A stretch of 64,000 bases of DNA from NCBI GenBank assembly GCA_963845735.1, contig CAWJTR010000027.1, positions 20,775 through 84,774 of the forward strand, given 5' to 3'. Made by a program: the position numbers and the translations under genes. Below the pieces are notes generated by a model. That model made no database searches and had not been told where the DNA came from. It worked only from the letters and a program-made list of their open reading frames with translations. Below, piece after piece: positions 36,588-46,233 of this stretch. The stretch's first letter is position 1, and each line of letters opens with the position of its first letter. The stretch comes from AP-15 sp963845735. GTDB lineage: Bacteria; Pseudomonadota; Alphaproteobacteria; ATCC43930; CGMCC-115725.

Positions 36588-36610
36588 CCGAACAGAGAAG
36601 GACAATAGTT

Positions 36611-36992
36611 ATGAAGATGTACAGCGCGATCCTACTCGTTACCGGACTTGCTGCGTGCACGTCCAACCCTGTGGCTAACACGGCGGACGGTGGCATGGGA
36701 GGAGCTGCGACCGGCGCAGTAATTGGGTGTATTGCGACGATACCCATCGGTTGCGTTCCGGGTGCGGCAGTCGGGGCGGCAATCGGTGGGGGCGTAGGCG
36801 CTGCCGGTGGCCTTGCATCAACAACGCCGCCGCCCGCGCCGCAGCAGGCTTACGCGCCTGCTCCAGCTTACGCCGTTGCTCCAGGTTACGCGCCGCCTGC
36901 TCCAGTTTACGCGCCTGCCCACAGCGGGTGCCCCTGTTCCGGCGTACGGGCCCCCTCAGGCTTACACGGCGGCGCCGCCGGCGTCCTTTTGA
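36611..36992 (+). CDS. Glycine-zipper lipoprotein with Pro/Ala/Tyr tail, frameshifted near the end
   Basis: The signal and lipobox are YSAILLVTGLAAC. The glycine-zipper segment is GGMGGAATGAVIGCIATIPI and GAAVGAAIGGGVGAAGGL. The tail repeats APAPAYAVAPGYAPPAPVY. Near 36930 the frame changes, and the natural ending VPAYGPPQAYTAAPPASF with a stop at 36990-36992 appears in another frame; without the shift the ORF runs to 37024. Such proteins insert into or span the outer membrane. The start is 23 bases after the Gly/Tyr lipoprotein, so they form an operon. Confidence 0.6.
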
Positions 36993-37033
36993 GCACGACG
37001 GTGGAAGCTTTGCGCGGGGTCTGAGACCTCAAT

Positions 37034-37613
37034 CTACCAACGAGGGGCTCCGGGGCCGTATCTTTGCTCCTGATCCGCGACATGTTTGCGCTGCGAGAGG
37101 GCTTTACGTAATGATTGGAGCAGCGCTACGGCGTCGGCGATTTTTTTGAGAATGTCGCTATCGCCCTTCAGTTCCTCGAGCGCCGTCCAGGTAACGTTTT
37201 TCATCGCTTCGACGGCAGCTTCGAGATCGCCGGACAGGCTGCGCCCGGCTTTTTTATCAAGTGGCGCGAGGCGCTGCACGGCTGACTCGAATATCGCCTT
37301 CGTCATTCAGAAAATACGCGCGGGCAACCGGGTCCGGAAGAATGGCGCGCAGCTTACGCAGGTCTTTGGAATTCGTGATCCGTTTCTGATTGACCTGCTT
37401 GACCACGGCGGCGAGGACGCTGGGCGTGAGTAATTTTTTGCTAACGGCCATGAGTTCGCGCGCCCAGGTGATCGCTGAGCTCGGGTCGCGAAGGCTGGTG
37501 AATTTCTCGGAAAGTTCAAACACCGCGACCAGTTTGCCGTAGCTCCGGCCTGGGGTCTGAGGGAGGCGAAGAGGCCCATATGTCAAAATCCCATCACAAG
37601 GTAGGGTAGCCAT
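37034..37613 (-). CDS. Conserved hypothetical protein, frameshifted (two overlapping frames)
   Basis: The first frame (37613 to ~37275) gives YGKLVAVFELSEKFTSLRDP, AVVKQVNQKRITNSKDLRKL and PDPVARAYFLNDEGD. The second (to 37034) gives ESAVQRLAPLDKKAGRSLSG, NVTWTALEELKGDSDILKKI and LLQSLRKALSQRK. The 580-base span is one base off a multiple of three, so a single ~190-residue protein is likely. It is soluble and helical. It has a look of the C-terminal part of plasmid-partition (ParB-like) proteins, but I cannot confirm this. Confidence 0.4.
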
Positions 37614-37812
37614 TGAACGAAAAAGCTCCGGATTATGCGGAATTTACCTATTTGAACCTCGATTGGCTGAAAATAATTTCACTGGATTTAAGTAGTTAGT
37701 ATCACCCAGAGAAAACCTGCATTTAATTTATATGCATTTCGTCTGAAGGTGCTGCGGGCAATGGCGTGCTGCGTCCGATGCGTAGAGTTACTTTACCAGA
37801 ACGGAGTTTCCG

Positions 37813-37980
37813 ATGCTCAAAAACCTAGCGATAGTCTTTGGATTGGTGGCGGGCCTGTCGGCTTGCATGGGTCCATACGGTTACAACGGATACGGCGGCA
37901 CCGGGTATGGCTACGACCAACCTGCCTACTACGGATACGGCTACAACTCGCCTGTCTACTACGGAGCCAGCTTACACTAA
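37813..37980 (+). CDS. Gly/Tyr-rich small lipoprotein, paralogue
   Basis: A protein of 55 residues. The signal and lipobox are LKNLAIVFGLVAGLSAC; the mature part is MGPYGYNGYGGTGYGYDQPA, then YYGYGYNSPVYYGASLH. The first 35 residues are nearly identical to the lipoprotein at 36357. The SD region CGGAGTTTCCGATG is a variant of the conserved dyad. It lies 200 bases downstream of an AT-rich stretch (37614-37740). Confidence 0.65.
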   Translation: MLKNLAIVFGLVAGLSACMGPYGYNGYGGTGYGYDQPAYYGYGYNSPVYYGASLH

Positions 37981-38155
37981 CCAGCGCGGCGCGATGCAAT
38001 GACGTTGACCGGCCTTTAGCTTGATGGTCCGATGGCCTTATAACAATCGAAGAATGGGCCGCAGACATCTTTGATGAAGAGAGCCGCATGCCGCTTGATT
38101 TAAGGCAAAAGGCCCAATCGCCATCGCCAAAGCCGAAACAATTGGAGGATCGAAC

Positions 38156-38623
38156 TTGTACAAACCCAACATGACCGCTGCCGTCGCGGCTCTGCTCATC
38201 GCCACTGCGCCGCTCGCCTACGCGCAGCAGATAGGGACCGCTTCGCACGACCCGACGGTCGCCGCCCCCAACCTGGACGGCATCATCCAGCCCGATCAGA
38301 TTCGCGCCAGCAAGATAATCGGGCGCAGCGTCTATGACGTTCAGAACCGAGACATCGGCAAGGTCACGGACGTGATCCTCAACCGGGATGGCCGGGTGGT
38401 AGCAGTAGTCGATCCTGAGCGCCGAAGAGGTGGTGCGCTTTTTTTCAGGGGTCCCAGGCCCGGGGTCCCAGACGCCATCTCCTCGGAGGAGGGGCACCTA
38501 AGGAGGGGCCATCGATCAGTGGGGGACGGAGTTAGAGGCTGCGCGTTTCGTGACGTCATCTTTCAGTTGGAAGACGCGGGTGGTGCCGCCCACAAATTCG
38601 TGGACCTTTCCTGCCACGCATAA
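38156..38623 (+). pseudogene. Exported PRC-barrel protein, truncated at 3' end
   Basis: A TTG start is preceded by GGAGG (38145-38149). The signal peptide is MTAAVAALLIATAPLAYAQQ, and the PRC-barrel start is ASKIIGRSVYDVQNRDIGKV, TDVILNRDGRVVAVV. After ~38420 homology stops and the frame runs on through unrelated sequence, overlapping the 3' end of the GH65 gene by 108 bases. The family continues VDVGGFLGIG..., absent here, so the gene was cut when the GH65 region was joined. Confidence 0.6.
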
Positions 38624-41600
38624 GGAAATCGGCGCCACCTCGCGTTCATGCCCGCGGACTGTGAGGGCTTCGCGCGTAAGCTGCAGATCGATCGAATGTC
38701 CTCGATAGCGGATGCGCAAGTCGAGGCACTCGATTTCCGGAGGCAATTCCGGATTGAGCCGTAAAACGTCGTCCTTTACCTCGATCCCTGTGGAGACGCG
38801 CTGTACCAGGTCAACGGTGCCTGCCATGGCTCCGAGGTGCACCCCTTCCGAAGTGGTGCCCTGCTGGATGTCAGTCACGTCACTTTGCAGCGCCTCGGCG
38901 AAGAAAGTCATCGAGCGCGGTCGGTCGGAGCGCGCCAGAACCCAAGAATACACCACTCGGCCTAGCGTGGAACCGTAAGACGAGCGTGCTGCATAGTAGG
39001 TGACGGTCTTCGGGATAGTATCGTACTTGAGCAGATAACCCAGACGAGTGAACAGCTCCCCAAGTTCCTCCGACGAAAACAGATAGAACAACATAACCAC
39101 GTCGGCCTGTTTCGACAATTTGTAGCGGTTGGGGCTATCATTCTCCGCCTCTAGAATGAGATCGAGGCGTTGGATATTACCGTATCGCGTGCGGTAATTC
39201 TGCCAATCGAACTCGCGCAGCGTGTCATAGCCCTCGAACTGGCTGATGACGCCGTCGTCGTGAAAGGGTACGTACATCTTGAGACTGATGTCATTCCAGC
39301 GCGCGACCTCTTCCGATGATATGCCAAGCCGCGTCGTAAGCTCGCCGCGACGCACGTCGGAGAGCAGGTCGAGTACCTCCATCGCCCGACACATCACCCA
39401 CACCGCCATGATATTGGTGTAGGCATTGTTGTTGAGGCCGGGCATCGCTGCATCGGGATAGCCGTCGTGGAACTCATCGGGGCCCATTACACCACGAATC
39501 TCGTACCGCCCCCGTTCGTCATTAAAGTTCACGATGCTGGACCAGAAACGAGCGATCTCAAGCATTAGCTCGGCACCGTAGAACTGCAAGAACTCGGTAT
39601 CGTGGGTGACTTGGAAGTATTGCCACACGTTGTACGCGATGGCACTTCCCACGTGGCGCTGAAGATAGGAGTTATCGGGCACCCAGCGCTGCGAGCGAGG
39701 GTTCAGGTTGAGCGCATCAGTCTCCTCTCGTCCGTCGCTTCCGCTCTGCCAGGGGAACATTGCGCCCTTGTGCCCGGCGCTTCGGGCGGCAGCGCGCGCT
39801 TCGCCAAGGCGCCGGTAGCGGTATGTCAGAAGGGCCCGGGTGATCTCGGGTATGCGGTAGTTGAAGAACGGGAAGATAAACAGCTCGTCCCAGAAAATAT
39901 GGCCTTGGTATGCCTCGCCGGTCCAACCACGCGCCGGTATGCCAATATCGAGGCCTATGGAGTGGAGCGAGACAGTTTGCAGCAGGTGAAACATGTTCAA
40001 ACGAAGCAGCATCGAGACATTCAGCTTGAATCCTGGACCAGCGGGCTGGATACCGACATCGAAGCGGCGCCACAAATGCTCCCAGACCAGCACATGATCC
40101 GCCCTCACCGCGTCGAAGCGGCCGGCTCGCGCAGTGGCCTTGCGCGCCTCCAGCCCACACTCCGAGATCGCGTGATCGCGTGAGGTGTATAAAGAGGCCA
40201 GCTTTTCTACTACCAATGTCTCGCTTTGCTTGATGTCGATCGTCAGTTGCTGGCCGATATATCCCGGTTCTTTGATCATCTGGCGCTGGACCTCAAGATG
40301 TCGCCCGTCGAGGAATAGTTGCGTTCGCGCCACTTGGGCGACGTGGACGTCCGACTGGCAGGTGCGCACCAGCAGGTAAACGCCATTCTGGCCAACGATC
40401 TCCTCTGCCAGCGGCACCAGGTGTTTGCCGTTGAATTTCAGATACAGCTTCGCGCCCGCGTTGACGATGCGTCCGTCGATCGCCGAACGGACCGTGACAG
40501 CTCCCGACCAGTTCTCGGCAGTCAGCACCAGTTCCAGCGCGCCCAGGTGCATGTCGGCCATCGAGACGAGACGTTGCTCCTGCAACAGACTTCGTCGCCC
40601 CTGTGGGTCCTCGAAACGTACGGTGCGCAACAGTATACCCCGCCGCAGATCGAGTTCCTGGCGATACGACAAGAGTGTGACGGTCCTCGCATCGAACCAG
40701 TCCTCATCGGCGATCCGAAAGTTGAGCGCGAGCCAATTGGGGAAATTGACGAGATCCTCGTTCTCGACCACCCGCCCGGCAATATCGGTCGGCAGTCGGT
40801 TGTAACCGCCGGCGAGGTAGGTCCCCGGATAGTGAATGTCATCCGCCACCGCCCAGGTCGCGGCCGCACGGGTCGCAAAATAGCCATTCCCCAGGGTGCA
40901 CAGTGCCTCGCGGATTTCCTCGTGGGCCTGCTCGAACCCCTCGAACACCAATGACCAAGCCGAAGGGGGATCCGCTGCCACTCGGACTTGTGCCAAGCTG
41001 GTCACCACGACATCAGCGCCAGCTTCGCGCAGCGCCTGCGACTGCCCGCCGTGGTCGACGCCAATGACGCAGCCGAATTCGACCCGCGCGCCCCAGACTT
41101 GACACCGGCAATCGCGTCCTCCACGACGACTGCGCGAGACGGTTCGATCCCAATGCGCCGCGCCGCCTCCAGGTACGCATCCGGTGCTGGCTTGCCTTTA
41201 AGCTCGAGGCGGGTGATGTCCATCCCGTCCACCCGCACGTCGAACAACTCGGTAATCCCGGCTGCTTCCAGCACCACCGCGCAATTGTTGCTGGAGGAAA
41301 CGACGGCTGTCTTGATCTGCTGCTCCCGCAGCGTTCGCACCAGTATGATCGCCGCTTCATATGGCTCAACGCCGTGCTGCTTCAGGTTTTCTAAGAAATA
41401 CTTGTCCTTATGATCGCCGAGCGCATGGATGGTTTGCAGGCCGAAGCCGTTTTCGGCTGCCACCGATGGCAGCTCGATTCCGCGCGATTTGAGGAAGGCT
41501 GCCACGCCGTCGTAGCGGGGCTTGCCATCGACGTAACGTCGATAATCGGCGTCGATGTCAAAGGGGACGAACGGATCCCCCATGTCAGCAGAGCACTGCT

Positions 41601-41736
41601 CAAGAAATTCGTCGAACAGCCTTTTCCAGGCCGCGGCATGTACGCTCGCCGTCCTGGTCAATACTCCGTCAAGATCAAACAGAACAGCGTCGTAGTCCCG
41701 AGGGGAAAGTGTGATCGCGGGGCATAAGGAGGTCAT
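38516..41736 (-). CDS. Beta-phosphoglucomutase-GH65 glycoside phosphorylase fusion, one frameshift
   Basis: The N-terminal HAD domain (~1-235) has VLFDLDGVLTRTASVHAAAW (nucleophile DLD), AVVSSSNN, GKPAPDAYLEAARRIGIEPS and VVEDAIAGV. Near 41115 the frame changes. The new frame reads VIGVDHGGQSQALREAGADV and VVTSLAQVRVAADP, which is continuous with the GH65 domain. The GH65 part has REALCTLGNGYFATRAA, GWTGEAYQGHIFWDELF, the catalytic Glu in RGVMGPDEFHDG, and the phosphate loop GTTSEGVHLG. So the two activities form one ~1073-residue protein. A trehalose/maltose/kojibiose-type phosphorylase would release beta-glucose-1-P, which the mutase converts to glucose-6-P. The exact disaccharide cannot be read. 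Confidence 0.8.
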
Positions 41737-42118
41737 GGGGGAGTCACCGCCCTCGTTCGACGGATGTTACGGCACATACCATGAAAAGCGGGTCATTTGG
41801 TCGGGCCCAATCGCCCACAATCACCACCGCCACGGTATCCATGCTCCAGTTATTTGGTTTGCCACCCTTCGCCGCTGCGAAACACCAATCCCGTTTGTCG
41901 TCGAGATGTTCCTCGAGGTTCGGCTCACACCGGCAATAATCCGACCATCCGGCCATTGATCTCTGCCACCATAGCCGCAGGGAGCATGCAAGATAGGTTC
42001 GGAAAGTACTCATATCAGAGGCTCCGCAATACACGGTGCAAACGATCGGCTGCAGCCGTGAAAAAGCTGCGCCGGTTCCGTCGTCGGCGAGCAACCTATC
42101 CTTCGTAGTGACAGACAA
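41737..42118 (-). other. Intergenic region upstream of the fusion gene, with a motif copy
   Basis: No gene is supported. The only element seen is motif copy 11 at 41993-42009, in the minus-strand orientation of the fusion gene. Confidence 0.35.
41993..42009 (-). promoter_or_regulatory. Copy 11 of the 17-bp motif, minus strand
   Basis: Read on the minus strand it is GTACTTTCCGAACCTAT, preceded by ATGA. It lies 256 bases upstream of the pgmB-GH65 fusion start and points toward it; this is the longest distance in the set. Confidence 0.5.
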
Positions 42119-42580
42119 TCACGTACCAATAGTTGTATTCTCCAGGATGGGTACGATAGGCATTATGGGGTGCGACCATTGGACCACGGCAGTTGTTGAC
42201 CAGCGGCGTACCAGGCCAATGCTTAAAAGGTTGGCGAGCTGGTCATGGGTGGAAAGGAAGCGCGGCGACCTGAACCGCTTCATGATCCGCTCTCGTCGGC
42301 GGGTCGGTTGATTGGAGTTTTCGACCCAGGTTATTGAGGCCCTTGTTCTGGCGGTGCTCGCCCCGAGCAGGACCTCCCGCTTGGCCGCGGCGTAGCTCTT
42401 AAGCGTGTCGGTGACGAGCACACGAGGAGTTCGACCTTGCTTCTTGAGGAGCTTGCGGAACAGGCGTTTGGCGGCCTTCTTGTTGCGCCGGCTCTGAACC
42501 AGGACATCAAGAACGAAACCGTCCTGGTCGACGGCACGCCAGAGCCAATGGCTTTTCCTAGACCAGATGTCCGCCTGAGT
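42119..42580 (-). pseudogene. IS6-family transposase remnant
   Basis: One minus-strand frame reads DIWSRKSHWLWRAVDQDGFV, LDVLVQSRRNKKAAKRLFRK, RVLVTDTLKSYAAAKRE and NQPTRRRERIMKRF. These are the catalytic core and C-terminus of IS6/IS26-type enzymes (Asp in VTD, Glu in VEN). The N-terminal part is cut off near 42580 at an IS21-like end. A short stretch (ASTARTRASIT for EHRQNKGLNN) shows two compensating indels. It is non-functional. Confidence 0.7.
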
Positions 42581-42587
42581 GCGGGGC

Positions 42588-42637
42588 TGTCAACGCCGGA
42601 GAGAAAATGCATCGGTGAGCCGGAGTAAAAATGCATC
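42588..42637 (+). repeat. Solo IS21-like terminus with two 19-bp direct repeats
   Basis: TGTCA at 42588 is followed by GCCGGAGAGAAAATGCATC (42595-42613) and GCCGGAGTAAAAATGCATC (42619-42637). IS21 ends carry such multiple transposase-binding repeats. No istA/istB gene is present. It probably marks an insertion that truncated the IS6 gene and was then mostly deleted. Confidence 0.5.
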
Positions 42638-42734
42638 ACGGGCGCAGGCATTCAGCGGCCACGCTAAACTCAGCTTTCCAGTTTGATCAGTGAGCCTGCT
42701 TTCCCGTCCCGACCTGGCAACTTCCTGGCCATGG

Positions 42735-42965
42735 CGCGCAGCGTAGGGGATGGGAGGCGATGGCTGCCGGTGAGTACGTGTCTGTGCGACATACCCCCGG
42801 CGACCAGGCCGGCGACCAACACGTTGTTGCCGGTTCCATGCGCCGCCGCAACACCCAGCACCAGACTTGCGGTCGAAAGGATGTCGTCGTTCGCGCCCAA
42901 TACCGCTGCGCGCAACCGGCCGACATGTCCCGTGCGATGCCGTTCTCGATGGCGTACCGGCATTC
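42735..42965 (-). pseudogene. VIT-family (iron/manganese) transporter remnant with a micro-inversion
   Basis: The minus-strand frame HVGRLRAAVLGANDDILSTA and SLVLGVAAAHGTGNNVLVAG, LVAGGMS matches the first two helices of VIT1/CCC1-type transporters. The family next reads MAAGEYVSV. Here those nine codons are present on the opposite strand at 42760-42786, exactly adjoining the break. Beyond it no VIT sequence follows. It is a dead fragment. Confidence 0.65.
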
Positions 42966-43047
42966 TCAAGGCCTCCTTGCATTGGGAAGGCTTGACCTTT
43001 TAAGGCGCGACCACCGGCTGCCGTGCATGGGCACTCATTAGCTTAGA

Positions 43048-43820
43048 TCAAAGAAACAGCGATGTCAGCTGGTGGTCTGACGCGATCGCTTGGTGCCCAC
43101 GATTGACCTTTTCGATAATGCGATCGGGATCGGCGGTCCAGACGAAGGGTTTGGGTTTGCGGTTGTGCTCGCCAAGGTAACGGTTGATCGCCGCTTGCAG
43201 GTCGACGAGCGAATGGAAGACGCCGCGCTGCAGGCGCCGCCGGGTCAGCGTGGCGAAAAAGCTCTCGACGGCATTGGCCCAGGAGCACGAGGTGGGGGTG
43301 AATGGGACACCCACCTGGGATGCCGCGCGAGCCAGGCGCGCACTTTGGGATGTTTGTGGGCGGCGTAGTTGTCGAGGATCGTGCTGACCGTTAGCCGGCA
43401 GGGACCGCCGCATCGATCCGGTTTAGGAAACGGATGAATTCCTGATGGCGATGGCGCACCATGCACTGGCCGATGATCGTGCCGTCGCGGACATTGAGTG
43501 CCGCGAACAACGTCGTCGTGCTATTGCGGATGTAATCATGGGTCATCGTCCCGGCCCGACCCTTCTTGATCGGCAAGCCGGGCTGAGTGCGGTCGAGGGC
43601 CTGGATTTGTGACTTCTCATCGACCGAGAGCACCAGACTGTGGGCCGGCGGGTCGAGATAGAGCCCAACCACATCGCGCAGCTTGGCGGCAAAGGCCGGG
43701 TCCTGCGACAGCTTGAAGCGTCGCACGCGATGCGGCTGCAGCCCGTGCGCCGCCCAGATGCGCTGAACCGAGCGCAGCGAGATGCCGCCGCTATATGGAA
43801 TCCTATGATTGCGTCGCACC
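43048..43820 (-). pseudogene. IS630-family transposase remnant, frameshifted
   Basis: Segments in order are SLRSVQRIWAAHGLQPHRVR, HSLVLSVDEKSQIQALDRTQ (first catalytic Asp), STILDNYAAHKHPKVRAWLA (second Asp) and SCSWANAVESFFATLTRRRL (Glu). VFHSLVDLQAAINRYLGEHN and KPFVWTADPDRIIEKVNRGH complete it. Frames change near 43290-43400, and the N-terminal HTH is missing. It is not active as read. Confidence 0.75.
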
Positions 43821-43882
43821 ACTAGTTTACCAAATTGCAACGCTCTTGCTTTGCACCAGCACAAGCTTGAGAGGTACAACAA

Positions 43883-44160
43883 TGATATATCACTCGTTTT
43901 AACTGGATTATGCTTGTGAGCTCGTCGCCATGTTCCTCGTGGGCTGCCTCTGGCGAATGTCTCCCGTCGCCCAGACCGGAACCCATGCTTCAGTTAGCTG
44001 GCTAGTCTAGGTGGCAACTTAGGCTTGAAGGGTTATGTTCTTCGCGGGCTCTCCCAGAATATTTGCAACGAAATCGTCGGTCTTAGCATATAGCCACGGC
44101 AAGGCCGAAGAGCCAATGACGGTCGAGAATTAGGAGCCGGTGCGCTTGCGCACACCGCCT
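43883..44160 (+). other. Intergenic region with no gene
   Basis: No supported ORF or structured element is seen between the IS630 remnant and the Spy-like gene end. Confidence 0.3.
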
Positions 44161-44660
44161 TCATTTTGCCGTGGCGTTTGCGCCATGACGCGACTGTGCC
44201 GCATTCGCGCGGAACACCTGATCCGTCAGCTTTTTCTGCTGCTCAGGCATCGCGTTGTAGAGATTGTCGAACGCCGGGACCAGCTTTTGCAGATGCTGGG
44301 CATGCGCCTCGGCAATCTGCTCATAGGACTGCATATTCTGAACCGCGTTCATCGTCGGGTACTGCTGAGCGCGTTGTGTGAACGCCTGATCCATGTCGCG
44401 GGCGTTGTCGCGCATCACCTGGGCGAACTGATCCCACTGCGGCTCCTCGGCCGCGGTGACGCGCAATTGAGCATGTAGTTCCTTGATATGGCTCTCGACT
44501 CGTTCCTCCATGTCCTTGCCCGGAACGGGCTGGGATGTCATCGGCGAGGATGCAGCAGCCGGTGCAGGAGACTGGGCCGGTTGCGCCAGCGCCGCGGCGG
44601 GCAGCGCCAGCAGCGCAACTACGGTGCAGAGGCAAGATGGCTCGACCGGATTGTCTTCAT
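44161..44660 (-). CDS. Periplasmic Spy/LTXXQ-like protein, frameshifted in the signal peptide
   Basis: The mature part has KDMEERVESHIKELHAQLRV, TAAEEPQWDQFAQVMRDNAR and MPEQQKKLTDQVFRANAAQ, the pattern of LTXXQ-motif periplasmic chaperone-like proteins (RVTxAQxxxW..FAxVMRxNA). The signal sequence is split: the start (ATG 44660) is in one frame, and the hydrophobic core and cleavage site (VALLALPAAALAQPAQSPAP) are in another, with the break near 44630. The 500-base span is consistent with one indel. It probably protects periplasmic proteins or responds to envelope stress. Confidence 0.6.
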
Positions 44661-44745
44661 CGAATCATTCCTCGTCATGACGTTGACCGGAATTTGGGAG
44701 AGCGTTATCGGGCACGCGCCGGCCGGCGGACCCCATGGCAAGGGC

Positions 44746-45042
44746 TTAGTAGCCGTAGTAAACGGGCGGTGGCGGTGCGTAGTAATAGGCTGGCGGCGCC
44801 CCGTAATAAACTGGCGGCGGGGGCGCCGCATAATACCCATTCGAGGCGATCGCGGCACCGAGCCCAGGCCGATGATCCCGCCGATGATAGCCGCGCCAGC
44901 GACGTTGCCACCACCACCATGATGATAGTTCCGCCACATGATAGTTTCCGCCACCGTGCCAGTGCGCGGCATACGCGGCGGGGGCTACCCCAATGCCCGC
45001 GACGATCACCGCCGCGGTCAAGAAACGTATGCGTAAAGTCAT
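44746..45042 (-). CDS. Exported Tyr/Pro-rich protein with compensating indels
   Basis: The signal peptide (RIRFLTAAVIVAGIGVAPAA) is followed by AHWHGGGNYHVA. The central part in the annotated frame is atypical (WWWWQRRWRGYHRRD). The neighbouring frame gives a natural glycine-zipper (HHGGGGNVAGAAIIGGIIGL). After that the first frame returns with APPPPVYYGAPPAYYYAPPP and a stop. Two compensating indels (near 44930 and 44850) explain this. It resembles small secreted YXPPPVYYG-tail proteins. ATG 45042 has GGGAG upstream. Confidence 0.55.
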   Translation of the reverse strand: MTLRIRFLTAAVIVAGIGVAPAAYAAHWHGGGNYHVAELSSWWWWQRRWRGYHRRDHRPGLGAAIASNGYYAAPPPPVYYGAPPAYYYAPPPPVYYGY

Positions 45043-45260
45043 GATCGACTCCCTACAGGCGCGGACGCCTGTGCATGTCGTCACAAAAGACACTTATTCA
45101 ATCATTTTTGAATGGGCACATTGATCCACGTCAAATTTCACTCCTCATCGGGTTTTTCTTTATATTGGGAGCTATCCAGCCCGGACGCCGGTCTCGAATA
45201 TTGACGCTGGCGACACCCCCGAGGGGGCGCGGTTTTTCGCCTGACCCTGCCAACATATGT

Positions 45261-45361
45261 ACCCAACACGGATTACAACGTGTCAGGGAATTTAATTCCC
45301 ATATTCATTCTGGATAATATCAAGCCGATGCGGCGATTACTGTGGTGGATCGGAGGTTCCG
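45261..45361 (+). repeat. Duplicated lipoprotein leader region (copy of 36256-36356)
   Basis: It shares ACACGGATTA, GAATTTAATTCC, CGATTACTGT and TGGATCGGAG, ending directly at an ATG, with the region upstream of the lipoprotein at 36357. The dyad ATCGGAGGTTCCGAT differs by one base from the other copy. Confidence 0.6.
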
Positions 45362-45562
45362 ATGCTCAAAAACTTGGCAATGGTAGTTGGAGATCGTCTT
45401 TCAGAGTCTTGTTTAATAAACCTGGGAGGTGCTCTTTGCTTTCCTGGAGACATGAGTGTTTTTGAGCGGCCGCTAATAGCGCCTCAGCGGACGCGCTGCA
45501 CCCACAAACCGACGAGGCCGCCCAGGGCGACGCCCGCGACCAGCAGCATCAGACCGTGTTGA
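45362..45562 (+). pseudogene. Truncated Gly/Tyr lipoprotein copy
   Basis: It starts MLKNLAMVVG like the lipoproteins at 36357 and 37813. It diverges after about ten codons into DRLSESCLINLGGALCF, with no lipobox or Gly/Tyr repeats. The remaining frame overlaps the opposite-strand gene at 45484. Only the leader and start were duplicated or retained. Confidence 0.55.
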
Positions 45563-45699
45563 AGGCTGAAGCCCCAGCGCGCGGGTTCGCAGGCATCAGG
45601 TTGCCCCGCGCCCGAGGAGTTGGCGGCTACGACCGCCGGTTCAGTTTGCCGCGCCGCCGCAGTCGATGTTGGTACTCCTTCGGCCACTACGTCGTTCAT
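45484..45699 (-). CDS. Hypothetical 71-residue tail-anchored protein
   Basis: A hydrophilic N-terminus (NDVVAEGVPTSTAAARQTEP) and a C-terminal membrane helix (HGLMLLVAGVALGGLVGLWV) ending QRVR. The layout resembles DUF883/ElaB-like small tail-anchored proteins, but the motif is not clear. It lies between module B and the truncated lipoprotein. No strong RBS is seen. Confidence 0.5.
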   Translation of the reverse strand: MNDVVAEGVPTSTAAARQTEPAVVAANSSGAGQPDACEPARWGFSLQHGLMLLVAGVALGGLVGLWVQRVR

Positions 45700-45915
45700 T
45701 GTCGCTCAGCCTTTCCGGACGCCGATTGCTGGCGTCCCAGCTTGACTAACGCCTGTCGCGACATAATTCGTCTGCCGGGAGCGTTAGCCGTTCCTTTATC
45801 CGTGCCAGCGAGTTCTACGAGGTAGCAAGGGGTACGCGCAGGCTTCGGACTTGTCTGCCCGCGCCTCTTCTCTCTGATGAGGAAGTACCCCATGACGAGA
45901 TCTGCATTCGCCAGT

Positions 45916-45999
45916 TCAAAAGCTAAATCCATGCACCCCGAAATAGCCCGCAACCAAAATTACGACGACCACTACGCCAATGATAGTGAAGATGTTCAT
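45916..45999 (-). CDS. 27-residue membrane peptide (module B, second gene)
   Basis: It starts MNIFTIIGVVVVVILVAGY, as at 7405, and ends FGVHGFSF. ATG 45999 follows GGAGTAGGAGCA. It is the second gene of the duplicated two-peptide module, 89 bases after the first gene. The near identity at protein level with a different intergenic spacer indicates a conserved unit rather than a recent copy. Confidence 0.7.
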   Translation of the reverse strand: MNIFTIIGVVVVVILVAGYFGVHGFSF

Positions 46000-46088
46000 T
46001 GCTCCTACTCCCGTTACGAAATTATAGTACCCGGCGCGACGGCATCGATCGCATGTCTTGTCTACGACAACGAAGCACGATAGACTTG

Positions 46089-46169
46089 CTACCACCGCCG
46101 GCGATATCCGTAATAGCCACCACCTCCGAAAAGCAAAATAACCACAACGATAATTAGGATCGTTGTCAT
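46089..46169 (-). CDS. 26-residue membrane peptide (module B, first gene)
   Basis: ATG 46169 is preceded by GGAGGAAACC. The product is MTTILIIVVVILLFGGGGYY and GYRRRW. It is the paralogue of 7212-7292. Motif copy 12 lies 64 bases upstream, matching the 65 bases at module A. Confidence 0.7.
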   Translation of the reverse strand: MTTILIIVVVILLFGGGGYYGYRRRW

Positions 46170-46233
46170 GGTTTCCTCCAAATTTACAACGGGGAGATTT
46201 GCCCTCTTTCATGTTGGCCTTAAATCACTTCGC

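Noticed and set aside
42760..43041. Plus-strand ORF starting MAAGEYVSV as a separate gene
   Set aside because: Only the first nine codons are VIT-like; the rest is the antisense of the VIT fragment. Explained as a micro-inversion.
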